Under the pieces are notes generated by a model. It was not told the DNA's origin and ran no database searches. It was given only the letters and a program-made list of their open reading frames with translations. Both the position numbers and the translations under genes were made by a program. This document shows, piece after piece, positions 1-5,725 of a stretch of 5,725 bases of DNA. Each line of letters begins with the position of its first letter. Positions within the stretch are counted from its first letter, which is position 1. The DNA lies in contig JAICXZ010000238.1 in the NCBI GenBank assembly GCA_025934475.1, positions 1 through 5,725 of the forward strand, given 5' to 3'. The stretch comes from Mucilaginibacter sp. Its GTDB lineage: Bacteria > Bacteroidota > Bacteroidia > Sphingobacteriales > Sphingobacteriaceae.

Positions 1-28
1 CCATGGACTATCGACCATGGACTATTGA
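1..28. repeat. Four-heptamer repeat arm downstream of the last permease gene
   Basis: On the plus strand this is four heptamers in a row: CCATGGA, CTATCGA, CCATGGA, CTATTGA. It sits 16 nt beyond the TAA of the frameshifted gene, the position occupied by the right arms at 2571-2598 and 5104-5131 relative to their genes. Two of its four units differ by one base from the matching units of those arms. By analogy, the inverted partner arm should lie just before position 1, outside the window. Confidence 0.8.
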
Positions 29-44
29 CTGCTACAACTGCCAC

Positions 45-380
45 TTACTCAGTACGAAGACTCTTCACCGGGTTCGCGAACGCCGCTTTAATCGCCTGGA
101 AGCTAATAGTTGCCAGGGCGATTGCGAATGCCAGCAGACCCGCAATTGCCATTACCCACCAGCTGATATCGATCCGGAAAGCAAAATCCTGCAGCCAATG
201 GTGCATAATGAACCACGATACCGGCGCGGCAACTACGAGGGATATAATAACCAGCAGTAAAAAGTCTTTAGATAATATATAAACCACATTTTGGGTAGAT
301 GCACCCAGCACTTTGCGGATGCCTACCTCTTTGGTACGTTGTAAAATGTTGTATGCTGATAAACCGATCAACCCGAAGCA
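45..380 (-). pseudogene. C-terminal FtsX-domain fragment of the frameshifted permease
   Basis: This stretch continues the preceding reading frame after the frameshift and is not an independent gene. It reads CFGLIGLSAYNILQRTKEVG and onwards: the end of TM6, the cytoplasmic RTKEVGIRKVLGAS element, SKDF, TM7, the WLQDFAFR loop, TM8 and the cytoplasmic tail FANPVKSLRTE. The only nearby in-frame start would be TTG at 369-371, which in the family is the Leu of the GLFG motif inside a membrane helix, so translation starting there is unlikely to be biological. The translation aligns without gaps to the last part of both paralogues. This shows that the fragment has not decayed beyond the single indel. 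Confidence 0.85.
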
Positions 381-2494
381 GCGATCAAAATGGCCAGAGA
401 CGCAAACAGGGTAAACATTTCGCCGAAACGCTGGTCGCTTTGATATTGTGCATTAAACTGATCGTCGAGGAAGAAATAGTCGAACGGATCGTTCGGGAAA
501 TATTTGCTCCACGCGGTTTTTACCGCTGCTATGCTTCCCTGCAGGTCGGATGTTTGCAGTTTGACCGAAACGGCGTCTTTTGCGTTTAGACGCAGGGTGA
601 TCAATTGCGGGTCTATCGGTTTCTGCAGCCCCAAGTGATGGAAGTTTTCCACCACGCCAATGATGGTCAGTGTATCGCCTGAAAATATTTTTCTGCCAAC
701 CGCATCCTTAGGACTGGTGAAACCAAATTGTTTCAATGCCTGCTCATTTAGGATCGCAGCTTTTTTATCACCGGGGAAATCCCTGGAAAAATTGCGACCT
801 GCTAACAGCTTCATTTCAAACTGTGGAATAAAGTCGTAGTCGATACCCAGGCGATAGACCGTTGAACCGCCAAGATCTTTGTGATCGAGACTTTGGTAGC
901 CGGTGGTCCAATAAATTTCCTGCCCCATCACGGAGGTAGAGATCGCCGCGCTTTTGACACCGGAGTTCTTCAGGATATCATTTTTGAAGGACTCCACGGT
1001 GCTCCAGTATAACGAATCCTTTACAGCATGGGCACCATTAATAACCAAATTTTGACTGATATTGACGCCAAGCTTTTGATTGCGCATAAAATTTACTTGC
1101 TGGTAAACAATGATGGTCCCGGCTATCAAAACCACGGAGATGCCGAATTGAACAATGATAAGACTCTTACGTAGGATCAATCCGCCTGAGGTATTTTTAA
1201 AAGCTCCCTTTAGCACCTTCACAGGTTTGTAATCCGAAAGGACAAAAGCCGGATATAGACCCGAAAGCAAAGTGCCCGCCAGGAACATTCCTGCGAAAAT
1301 GAGCCAATATTTAAAAGACATCGAGAAACCACTCGAAATATCCTTACCCATCAGCTGGTTAAACCACGGCGTCAATAAATATACCACCAAACCTGCCAAC
1401 AATATTGCCGAGAGGTTAAGCAGAAAATTATCGAGCATAAATTGCTGGATCAATGTTGATTTGGCGGCTCCCAACACTTTGCGTACGCCAACCTCTTTAG
1501 CCCGTTCAACCGAGCGGGCGGTGGATAGATTGATGTAGTTGATCCAGGCAATACCCATGATGATAAAGCCTATCAGGAACATGAAATTGACAGAACTGCC
1601 GCTGCCATTCACTTCAGCTTCCTGGTTATAATTTGAGTACAGGTATATATCGCTGAGCGGAATGATGTAAAGCTTGGATTCTATTTTATTGGCCTTCGCC
1701 CAATCCTTCGCTTTATTGATGTATTTATCCGCGAAGGCAGGCATTTTAGCCTGGAAAGCATTCAAATCTGATCCGGGGCGTAATTGTAAATACACGTAGA
1801 AGTCGTACCAACCGATAGCCGTATTAGCGGAGTCTTCCTTGTCGCCGTCTTCCCGCAAACTCTTGCGGAGCGTTTCATACGATACCAAATAATCAATAAT
1901 CAGGTGTGAATTTTTTGGATAATCCTTAAAAACTCCGGTTACCTGGTAAACATCAGGCTTGCTCCTGCCACCACCACGTGATTGCAATGTTTTGCCAACG
2001 ACATCAGTGGTGCCAAAATATTTACGCGCCATGCTTTGCGAAATAATTATCTTGTTGGTTGCATTGAGCGCTGTGGCACTGCTTCCGCCGGTTAACTCTA
2101 TCCCCAGCATGCCAATAGACGACGGATCGGCGAAATAGCCTTTCTTCTCAGAGAATTTGATATCGCGCGCGTCGTTACTCAAAAGCAATTCATCGTCGAT
2201 CAGGCGGCAGTAGTTCTCCACCTCAGGATAATCCTTTTTCATGAGCGGTCCGAAAGCAGGATAGGAGGTAGCCGATTGCCACTCCAGTTTTCCTTTTTTA
2301 TACTGATCCAGCCTGATACGGACAATACTGGATGAATTCTTTTGGAATGTATCATAACTCCGCTCGTACGACACATACTGAAAAATGAGCAGGCAGCAAG
2401 TAATGCCTATGGTCAGGCCCAGTATGTTGAGTGCAGTGTATCCTTTCCGTTTCAAAAGGTTACGCACGCTGATGGTGAAGAAATTTTTTATCAT
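368..2494 (-). CDS. N-terminal 708-residue part of the frameshifted ABC permease
   Basis: This open part starts at ATG 2492-2494 with MIKNFFTISVRNLLKRKG, the same kind of start as the neighbour (MIKNYLKIAWRNLLKNKA): a short basic cytoplasmic leader before TM1 (about 20-43). A periplasmic MacB_PCD-like domain follows (about 45-295), including SMARKYFGTTDVVGKTL near 154-170 and VTGVFKDYPKNSHL near 185-198. The first FtsX domain spans about 303-425. It has TM2 (303-323), the cytoplasmic stretch STARSVERAKEVGVRKVLGA (324-343), TM3 (about 354-375), TM4 (about 395-418) and the exit motif KPVKVLKG (423-430). TM5 lies at about 441-465, and a second periplasmic domain runs to about 690, with ILNEQALKQFGF and IIGVVENFHHLGL. 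The last three residues (ASG) are out of frame. If made, this would be a permease lacking its second FtsX bundle and probably inactive. No ATPase motif (Walker A/B) is present. Confidence 0.85.
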   Translation of the reverse strand: MIKNFFTISVRNLLKRKGYTALNILGLTIGITCCLLIFQYVSYERSYDTFQKNSSSIVRIRLDQYKKGKLEWQSATSYPAFGPLMKKDYPEVENYCRLIDDELLLSNDARDIKFSEKKGYFADPSSIGMLGIELTGGSSATALNATNKIIISQSMARKYFGTTDVVGKTLQSRGGGRSKPDVYQVTGVFKDYPKNSHLIIDYLVSYETLRKSLREDGDKEDSANTAIGWYDFYVYLQLRPGSDLNAFQAKMPAFADKYINKAKDWAKANKIESKLYIIPLSDIYLYSNYNQEAEVNGSGSSVNFMFLIGFIIMGIAWINYINLSTARSVERAKEVGVRKVLGAAKSTLIQQFMLDNFLLNLSAILLAGLVVYLLTPWFNQLMGKDISSGFSMSFKYWLIFAGMFLAGTLLSGLYPAFVLSDYKPVKVLKGAFKNTSGGLILRKSLIIVQFGISVVLIAGTIIVYQQVNFMRNQKLGVNISQNLVINGAHAVKDSLYWSTVESFKNDILKNSGVKSAAISTSVMGQEIYWTTGYQSLDHKDLGGSTVYRLGIDYDFIPQFEMKLLAGRNFSRDFPGDKKAAILNEQALKQFGFTSPKDAVGRKIFSGDTLTIIGVVENFHHLGLQKPIDPQLITLRLNAKDAVSVKLQTSDLQGSIAAVKTAWSKYFPNDPFDYFFLDDQFNAQYQSDQRFGEMFTLFASLAILIAASG
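380..381 (-). other. Site of the apparent one-base deletion (frameshift)
   Basis: On the coding strand the bases are ATC GCT GCT TCG GGT TGA. The expected family sequence Ile-Ala-Cys-Phe-Gly-Leu would need ATC GCT TGC TTC GGG TTG, so one T (A on the plus strand) is missing where TT became T. Codon Ala705 (380-382) and the resumed Cys codon (378-380) share base 380. There is no X XXY YYZ slippery heptamer and no homopolymer run, which argues against programmed -1 frameshifting or polymerase slippage. Confidence 0.85.
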
Positions 2495-2501
2495 GATGGT
2501 T

Positions 2502-2517
2502 GGTTCATTGGTTCATT
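2502..2517 (-). repeat. Tandem octamer in the leader of the frameshifted permease gene
   Basis: On the coding strand AATGAACC occurs twice in direct tandem, ending 7 nt before the ATG at 2492-2494. The same motif at nearly the same distance precedes the other permease gene in this window. Both copies contain an ATG. The first gives the minimal reading frame ATG AAC CAA TGA. The second gives a five-codon frame (MNQPS) whose TGA overlaps the permease ATG as ATGA. Its role is unknown; a translation-initiation or regulatory element is an inference. Confidence 0.6.
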
Positions 2518-2523
2518 AATTAG

Positions 2524-2598
2524 TCCATAGTCGATAGACCATAGTCCATAGTTTTTATTTCCTGCTTTTGCCATGGACTATCGACCATGGTCTATGGA
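2524..2598. repeat. Inverted pair of four-heptamer arrays between permease genes
   Basis: The left arm (2524-2551) is TCCATAG, TCGATAG, ACCATAG, TCCATAG. After a 19-nt spacer (2552-2570) the right arm (2571-2598) is CCATGGA, CTATCGA, CCATGGT, CTATGGA. The arms are inverted copies matching at 22 of 28 positions, with one more G-C pair outside (2523/2599). Two mismatches become G-U pairs in the minus-strand transcript. The transcript between the permease genes could therefore fold into a long imperfect hairpin. No U-tract follows it in the direction of transcription, so it does not resemble a standard intrinsic terminator. Roles in mRNA processing or stability, or as a passive recombination repeat, are possible but inferred. 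Confidence 0.85.
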
Positions 2599-2621
2599 CA
2601 AAATAACTGCACCTGCCACTG

Positions 2622-5030
2622 CTACTCTGATCTCAAGCTTTTAACTGGGTTCGCGAGCGCAGCTTTAATACTTTGATAGCTAACCGTAGCAAGCGTTATA
2701 GCAATTGCGCCAACTGCTGTAACTGCGAATATCCACCAGCCGATTCCCTGCCGGTAGGTGAAATTCATCAGCCACTTGCTCATAAAATAATAAGCAACCG
2801 GTGCAGCTATGATGAGCGAGATCACCACCAGCACAATGAAGTCTTTTGATAATAGACGCCACAGGTTAAATACCGTTGCGCCCAATACTTTGCGGACGCC
2901 TATTTCCTTTACCCGCTGTTCGGCCGAGAATGATGCCATGCCGAAAAGCCCCAGGCAACTGATGAATATGGCCAGCCCGGCAAAGGAGCTTGCCAGTTTA
3001 CCTATGCGCTCCTCATTGTCAAATTTTTTGGCGTAGTCTTCATCAACAAAGCTGTATTCAAATGGGGTAGTGGGGTCGTACTTTTTGAAGATGGCCCCAA
3101 TCTTTGTAAGCGCATCGTGCATGCTTACATTTGCGTTGATACGGATCTCAAAATTATTCTTGGCCCAGTAGTGGTTCCCCAGGAAATAAAAGGTTTGCAC
3201 TATAGGTTCATATGCTGATTGGTTGACCATATCTTTCACCACCCCGATGATCTTGTAGTTGCCATTGCCAATCCAGGTGATGGTTTGGCCAATAGGATGT
3301 TTGAACCCAAGGTACTTTGCACATGCTTCGTTGATAATGAATGCGGACGAGTCGCTAAGGCGAGACGGATCGAAATCGCGTCCCTCTTTGATTTGCCAAC
3401 CTACAGTTTTTCCGAATTCAGGTGTTATGACAAGACTCTTAAAGTTTTCCTGCAAAGCCGGATCCTTGCCTTCCCATTTAAAGCCGCCATTGCTTGGGTA
3501 CCAATCGCTTATCTTTGACCCGGATTGCGATAAAGATGCTACAACACCACTTGCCATCAGTTCGTTCCTTACTATCTGGGACTGTTTGCCAATAACATCG
3601 TTTTGAATAGGTACAGTAACCAACCCATTACGGTTATAGCCCACCGGGCGGTTTTTAGCATACTGTATCTGGTTGAAAACAACAATAGTACCGATGATAA
3701 GCACGATAGATACCGAAAATTGCAGCACTACCAGTATCTTGCGCGGAATGGCTGCCAGTCTTCCTACACGGAATGTGCCTTTTAAAACTTTAACAGGATT
3801 AAATGATGAAAGATATAACGCCGGGTAACTACCAGCGATCAGGCCGGTAAACAATGTAAAGGCTATGCCTGCCAGCCAAAAAAAAGTGCTGCCCCATGGC
3901 ATTTGAATATGCTTATCGGCCAGGTCGTTGAAAAATGGAAGACTCAACTGTGTCAGTAGCAGCGATAGCAGGAATGACAAAACTGCGATCAGCATGGACT
4001 CGCTGTAAAATTGTGCGATCAGTTGGCTCCGCATTGATCCGATAGATTTACGTATTCCCACTTCCTTGGCGCGTTTTTCGGAACGGGCCGTACTCAGGTT
4101 CATGAAATTGATACAAGCCAGCAGCAGCACAAATACACCTATGATACCAAAGAGCCAAACATATTGTATGCGGCCGCCCGTGTTTGCGCCATTTTTAAAG
4201 TCCGAATACAGGTGCCAGTTATTCATCGGGTGAAGGAACAGAACCGGCTTGAACCTGGCATCGCTGTTGTTGGTCCGCACAAGGTCCTGCATCTTAAGGT
4301 CCTTGATTTTATCCGAAACCTTGCTCATATTGGCGTTATCGACAATTTGCACCAGTGTTTGGAACCAGCTTGCTCCCCAGGGATTATTGAACCGGGTATC
4401 ATAATGCTGGTCTTTTACCAGCAATTGCCATGGTGAAATAAAGGTTAGATCGCCAAAAGAAGAGTTTTGAGGCAGATCTTCGTAAACGCCGGTTACTTTA
4501 ACCGTTAAATTGTTGTTATGATCGATCTTGATGATCTTACCCATAGGGTCGGTATCACCAAATACAGCTTTGGCAGTCGATTCCGAAAGCAATATCGATG
4601 ATGGATCGTTTAGCCCATTTCGGCTGCCTTCAATCATCTTAAGCGAAAGCATATCGGTGATGCCCGGCTCCATATAGTTGCCGCTTTCCTTCAGGTTTTT
4701 GTCGGCATACGATAAAATATGGTTATCGGTCCATGATGACATGATCACATGCTTGAAATCGGCCCCGTACTCGTTACGCAGATCGGGCCCCAGGGGATAG
4801 GCCTGGCTGTTCCAGGTGTCGGTTTCGTTGTTGATCCACTGGTTTTGCATCACTTGCGCAATACGGTCGTGGTTGGGGAAGCTCTTATCGAATGATAATT
4901 CGCTATAGAGCCAGAGACCTATCAATACAGCCACGGCCATACCCACAGCAAGCCCGCCAATATTGATAATGGATGATGCCTTGTTTTTTAGCAGGTTCCT
5001 CCAGGCGATTTTCAAATAGTTCTTTATCAT
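2622..5030 (-). CDS. FtsX/MacB-family ABC transporter permease (intact, 802 aa)
   Basis: This is the membrane permease subunit of a type VII (MacB/LolCE/FtsX-like) ABC system. Relatives use ATP hydrolysis by a separate ATPase to drive conformational work across the inner membrane, such as export of peptides, antibiotics or lipoproteins; the substrate here cannot be read from sequence. TM1 is at 20-44. A periplasmic MacB_PCD-like domain (about 45-288) holds ESTAKAVFGDTDPMGKII and VTGVYEDLPQNSSF. FtsX domain 1 has TM2 (290-310), RAKEVGIRKSIGS (320-332), TM3 (about 340-362), TM4 (about 383-407) and NPVKVLKG (411-418). TM5 (430-453) leads to periplasmic domain 2 (about 455-678) with INEACAKYLGFKHPIG and IIGVVKDMVNQSAY. 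FtsX domain 2 has TM6 (about 681-702), RVKEIGVRKVLGA (706-718), TM7 (about 729-750), TM8 (about 764-786) and the tail NPVKSLRSE. It has eight TM segments and no ATPase domain. The ATG at 5028-5030 matches the paralogue start; no Shine-Dalgarno is evident. Confidence 0.95.
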   Translation of the reverse strand: MIKNYLKIAWRNLLKNKASSIINIGGLAVGMAVAVLIGLWLYSELSFDKSFPNHDRIAQVMQNQWINNETDTWNSQAYPLGPDLRNEYGADFKHVIMSSWTDNHILSYADKNLKESGNYMEPGITDMLSLKMIEGSRNGLNDPSSILLSESTAKAVFGDTDPMGKIIKIDHNNNLTVKVTGVYEDLPQNSSFGDLTFISPWQLLVKDQHYDTRFNNPWGASWFQTLVQIVDNANMSKVSDKIKDLKMQDLVRTNNSDARFKPVLFLHPMNNWHLYSDFKNGANTGGRIQYVWLFGIIGVFVLLLACINFMNLSTARSEKRAKEVGIRKSIGSMRSQLIAQFYSESMLIAVLSFLLSLLLTQLSLPFFNDLADKHIQMPWGSTFFWLAGIAFTLFTGLIAGSYPALYLSSFNPVKVLKGTFRVGRLAAIPRKILVVLQFSVSIVLIIGTIVVFNQIQYAKNRPVGYNRNGLVTVPIQNDVIGKQSQIVRNELMASGVVASLSQSGSKISDWYPSNGGFKWEGKDPALQENFKSLVITPEFGKTVGWQIKEGRDFDPSRLSDSSAFIINEACAKYLGFKHPIGQTITWIGNGNYKIIGVVKDMVNQSAYEPIVQTFYFLGNHYWAKNNFEIRINANVSMHDALTKIGAIFKKYDPTTPFEYSFVDEDYAKKFDNEERIGKLASSFAGLAIFISCLGLFGMASFSAEQRVKEIGVRKVLGATVFNLWRLLSKDFIVLVVISLIIAAPVAYYFMSKWLMNFTYRQGIGWWIFAVTAVGAIAITLATVSYQSIKAALANPVKSLRSE

Positions 5031-5038
5031 GGTATGTT

Positions 5039-5054
5039 AGTTCATTGGTTCATT
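5039..5054 (-). repeat. Tandem octamer in the leader of the 802-residue permease gene
   Basis: On the coding strand AATGAACC is followed directly by AATGAACT, ending 8 nt before the ATG at 5028-5030. This is the counterpart of the octamer pair at 2502-2517. Here the two internal ATGs open only ATG AAC CAA TGA and ATG AAC TAA, so the overlap of a leader frame with the gene start is not conserved. No purine-rich Shine-Dalgarno sequence lies between the octamers and the start. Confidence 0.6.
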
Positions 5055-5061
5055 TATTTGG

Positions 5062-5131
5062 TCCATGGTCGATGGACCATAGTCCATAGCCATTTTGTAT
5101 TTGCCTTGGACTATCGACCATGGTCTATGGA
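5062..5131. repeat. Inverted pair of four-heptamer arrays between permease genes (second copy)
   Basis: The left arm (5062-5089) is TCCATGG, TCGATGG, ACCATAG, TCCATAG. The spacer is 14 nt (5090-5103). The right arm (5104-5131) is CCTTGGA, CTATCGA, CCATGGT, CTATGGA. The arms match at 21 of 28 positions as an inverted repeat, plus the outer pair 5061/5132. The arrangement, orientation and distance to the flanking genes repeat those at 2524-2598, although the spacer sequences differ. As there, no U-tract follows the hairpin on the transcribed strand. Confidence 0.85.
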
Positions 5132-5149
5132 CAATTGCAGCCGCCACTG

Positions 5150-5725
5150 CTACTCCGACCGAAGACTCTTCACCGGGTTGGTCAACGCAGCTTTTATACA
5201 CTGATAACTCACGGTCATTACAGTGATCAGCAGCGCACAAAAAGCGGTTAGGGCAAATATCCACCACGGAATTCCTGTATGATAATTATAGCCTTGCAGC
5301 CAGTTATGCATAAAATAGTAGGCTACCGGCATAGCCAGCGTCAGAGACACCATCACCAATCCTATAAAATCTTTCGATAGCAGGCCCCACAAATTCAACA
5401 CGGATGCACCGAGTACTTTTCGTATACCTATTTCTTTAATGCGCTGCTCGGCCATAAAGGATGCCATCCCGAACAGGCCTAAGCAACTAATAAAAATTGC
5501 CAGCCCGGCAAATAAGCTTGCGAGGGTGCCTATTCGCTCCTCATCGCCAAATTTTTGTGCATATGCATCATCTGCAAACTGATAATCAAAAGGCTGCGAC
5601 GGATTATAGGTTTTAAAAGTCCTTTGTATCTTTTCAATGGCTTCGTGAGCGCCCGATTTTGGATTGATCTTAAGGATAACAAAATCGCCACCCCATTTTG
5701 ATATATGGAAGAGTGTGGGTCTCAC
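5150..5725 (-). CDS. FtsX/MacB-family ABC transporter permease, C-terminal part (5' end outside window)
   Basis: These are the last 191 codons of a third paralogue, open to the window edge. The first in-window codon is GTG (5723-5725), but it should not be taken as the start. The residues from there on (VRPTLFHISKWGGDFVILKI) align with the end of the second periplasmic domain of the 802-residue neighbour, at about its residue 612. About 610 residues (roughly 1.8 kb) are therefore expected beyond the window. Visible parts are the end of periplasmic domain 2 with QPFDYQFADDAYAQKFGDEERIG (44-66), TM6 (about 69-90), QRIKEIGIRKVLGAS (94-108), SKDF, TM7 (about 119-139), the WLQGYNYHTGIPWW loop, TM8 (about 153-174) and the tail LTNPVKSLRSE. 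Its stop is TAG at 5150-5152. It is co-directional with, and 119 nt upstream of, the next permease, so probably in the same array. Confidence 0.93.
   Translation of the reverse strand: MRPTLFHISKWGGDFVILKINPKSGAHEAIEKIQRTFKTYNPSQPFDYQFADDAYAQKFGDEERIGTLASLFAGLAIFISCLGLFGMASFMAEQRIKEIGIRKVLGASVLNLWGLLSKDFIGLVMVSLTLAMPVAYYFMHNWLQGYNYHTGIPWWIFALTAFCALLITVMTVSYQCIKAALTNPVKSLRSE

Larger units (their letters stand above)
45..2494 (-). pseudogene. FtsX/MacB-family ABC transporter permease, interrupted by a one-base frameshift
   Basis: Read as one gene, this encodes an inner-membrane ABC permease of about 816 residues, close to the 802 residues of the intact neighbour. The frame breaks after Ala705: the original frame reads Ala-Ser-Gly and hits TGA at 368-370. 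The -1 frame continues at once with Cys-Phe-Gly-Leu-Ile-Gly-Leu-Ser-Ala-Tyr, matching the family motif seen as SCLGLFGMASF in the two paralogues. Adding one base next to position 380 restores a continuous frame to the TAA at 45-47. The break falls inside TM6, so the truncated product would lose the last FtsX domain (most of TM6, TM7, TM8 and the NPVKSLRTE tail). Both sides look well conserved with no other lesion, so the change is recent or a sequencing/assembly error. It is the last of three co-directional paralogues, 127 nt after the preceding stop. Confidence 0.88.

Noticed and set aside
3..260. Plus-strand reading frames at the left edge (3-260, 25-282) and at 299-589
   Set aside because: They lie antisense to the strongly conserved C-terminal FtsX coding region, and the first begins with translated heptamer repeats; the residues show no family features.
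368..390. Programmed -1 ribosomal frameshifting at the gene break
   Set aside because: No slippery X XXY YYZ sequence or homopolymer is present, and the two intact paralogues have no corresponding shift; a mutation or sequencing error fits better.
2524..2598. CRISPR array or insertion-sequence ends
   Set aside because: The units are seven bases long with no spacers between them, and the arms enclose only 14-19 nt with no transposase or target-site duplication.
2524..2598. Rho-independent terminator
   Set aside because: Neither strand has a U-run directly after the stem, and the stem is long, AT/GC-mixed and imperfect rather than short and GC-rich.
2599..2605. TATTTTG on the minus strand as a possible Bacteroidota -7 promoter element
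   Set aside because: The spacing within the element is one base short of TAnnTTTG, and the only TTG upstream is about 28 nt away, too far for the usual -33 element.
3219..3606. Plus-strand frames of about 100 codons inside the intact permease (3219-3518, 3259-3606, 4164-4436)
   Set aside because: They are antisense shadows of the 802-residue permease, without start context or recognisable domains.
5037..5267. Minus-strand frame of 76 codons overlapping the end of the partial permease and the spacer
   Set aside because: It overlaps a conserved permease C terminus in another frame, and its tail (MDYGPSTMDQ and onwards) is simply the heptamer repeat translated; repeats with a 7-nt period stay open by chance.

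Overview
The window comes from a member of the Bacteroidota, most likely the Sphingobacteriales/Chitinophagales branch. This is inferred from protein style: long FtsX/MacB-type permeases without an ATPase domain, ending in NPVKSLR(S/T)E and stacked in tandem. Start codons also lack an obvious Shine-Dalgarno sequence. I cannot name the species.

All genes lie on the minus strand, so transcription runs from position 5725 towards 1. In that order there are three paralogous ABC-transporter permease genes. The first is the C-terminal 191 codons of a permease whose 5' part lies beyond the window (5150-5725). The second is a complete 802-residue permease (2622-5030). The third is a permease of about 816 residues whose frame is broken by an apparent one-base deletion at position 380/381 (45-2494). 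Each full-length product has a pseudo-twofold design: TM1, periplasmic MacB_PCD-like domain, three-TM FtsX domain, TM5, second periplasmic domain, second three-TM FtsX domain. No ATPase, membrane-fusion protein or outer-membrane channel gene is visible here, so any partners must be encoded elsewhere.

The two gene-to-gene gaps (2495-2621 and 5031-5149), and the stretch after the last gene (1-44), are built to one plan. Going with transcription they hold a short conserved post-stop segment, a 28-nt arm of four related heptamers, and a 14-19 nt spacer. A second, inverted four-heptamer arm follows, then a tandem octamer (AATGAACC/T), and 7-8 nt later the next ATG. The heptamer arms can fold into a long imperfect hairpin. 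It lacks a U-tract, so it does not look like a standard terminator, and I found no convincing Bacteroidota promoter in the gaps. The simplest reading is an array built by duplication of a gene-plus-spacer unit, possibly co-transcribed. The repeated junctions are the least explained part of the window.
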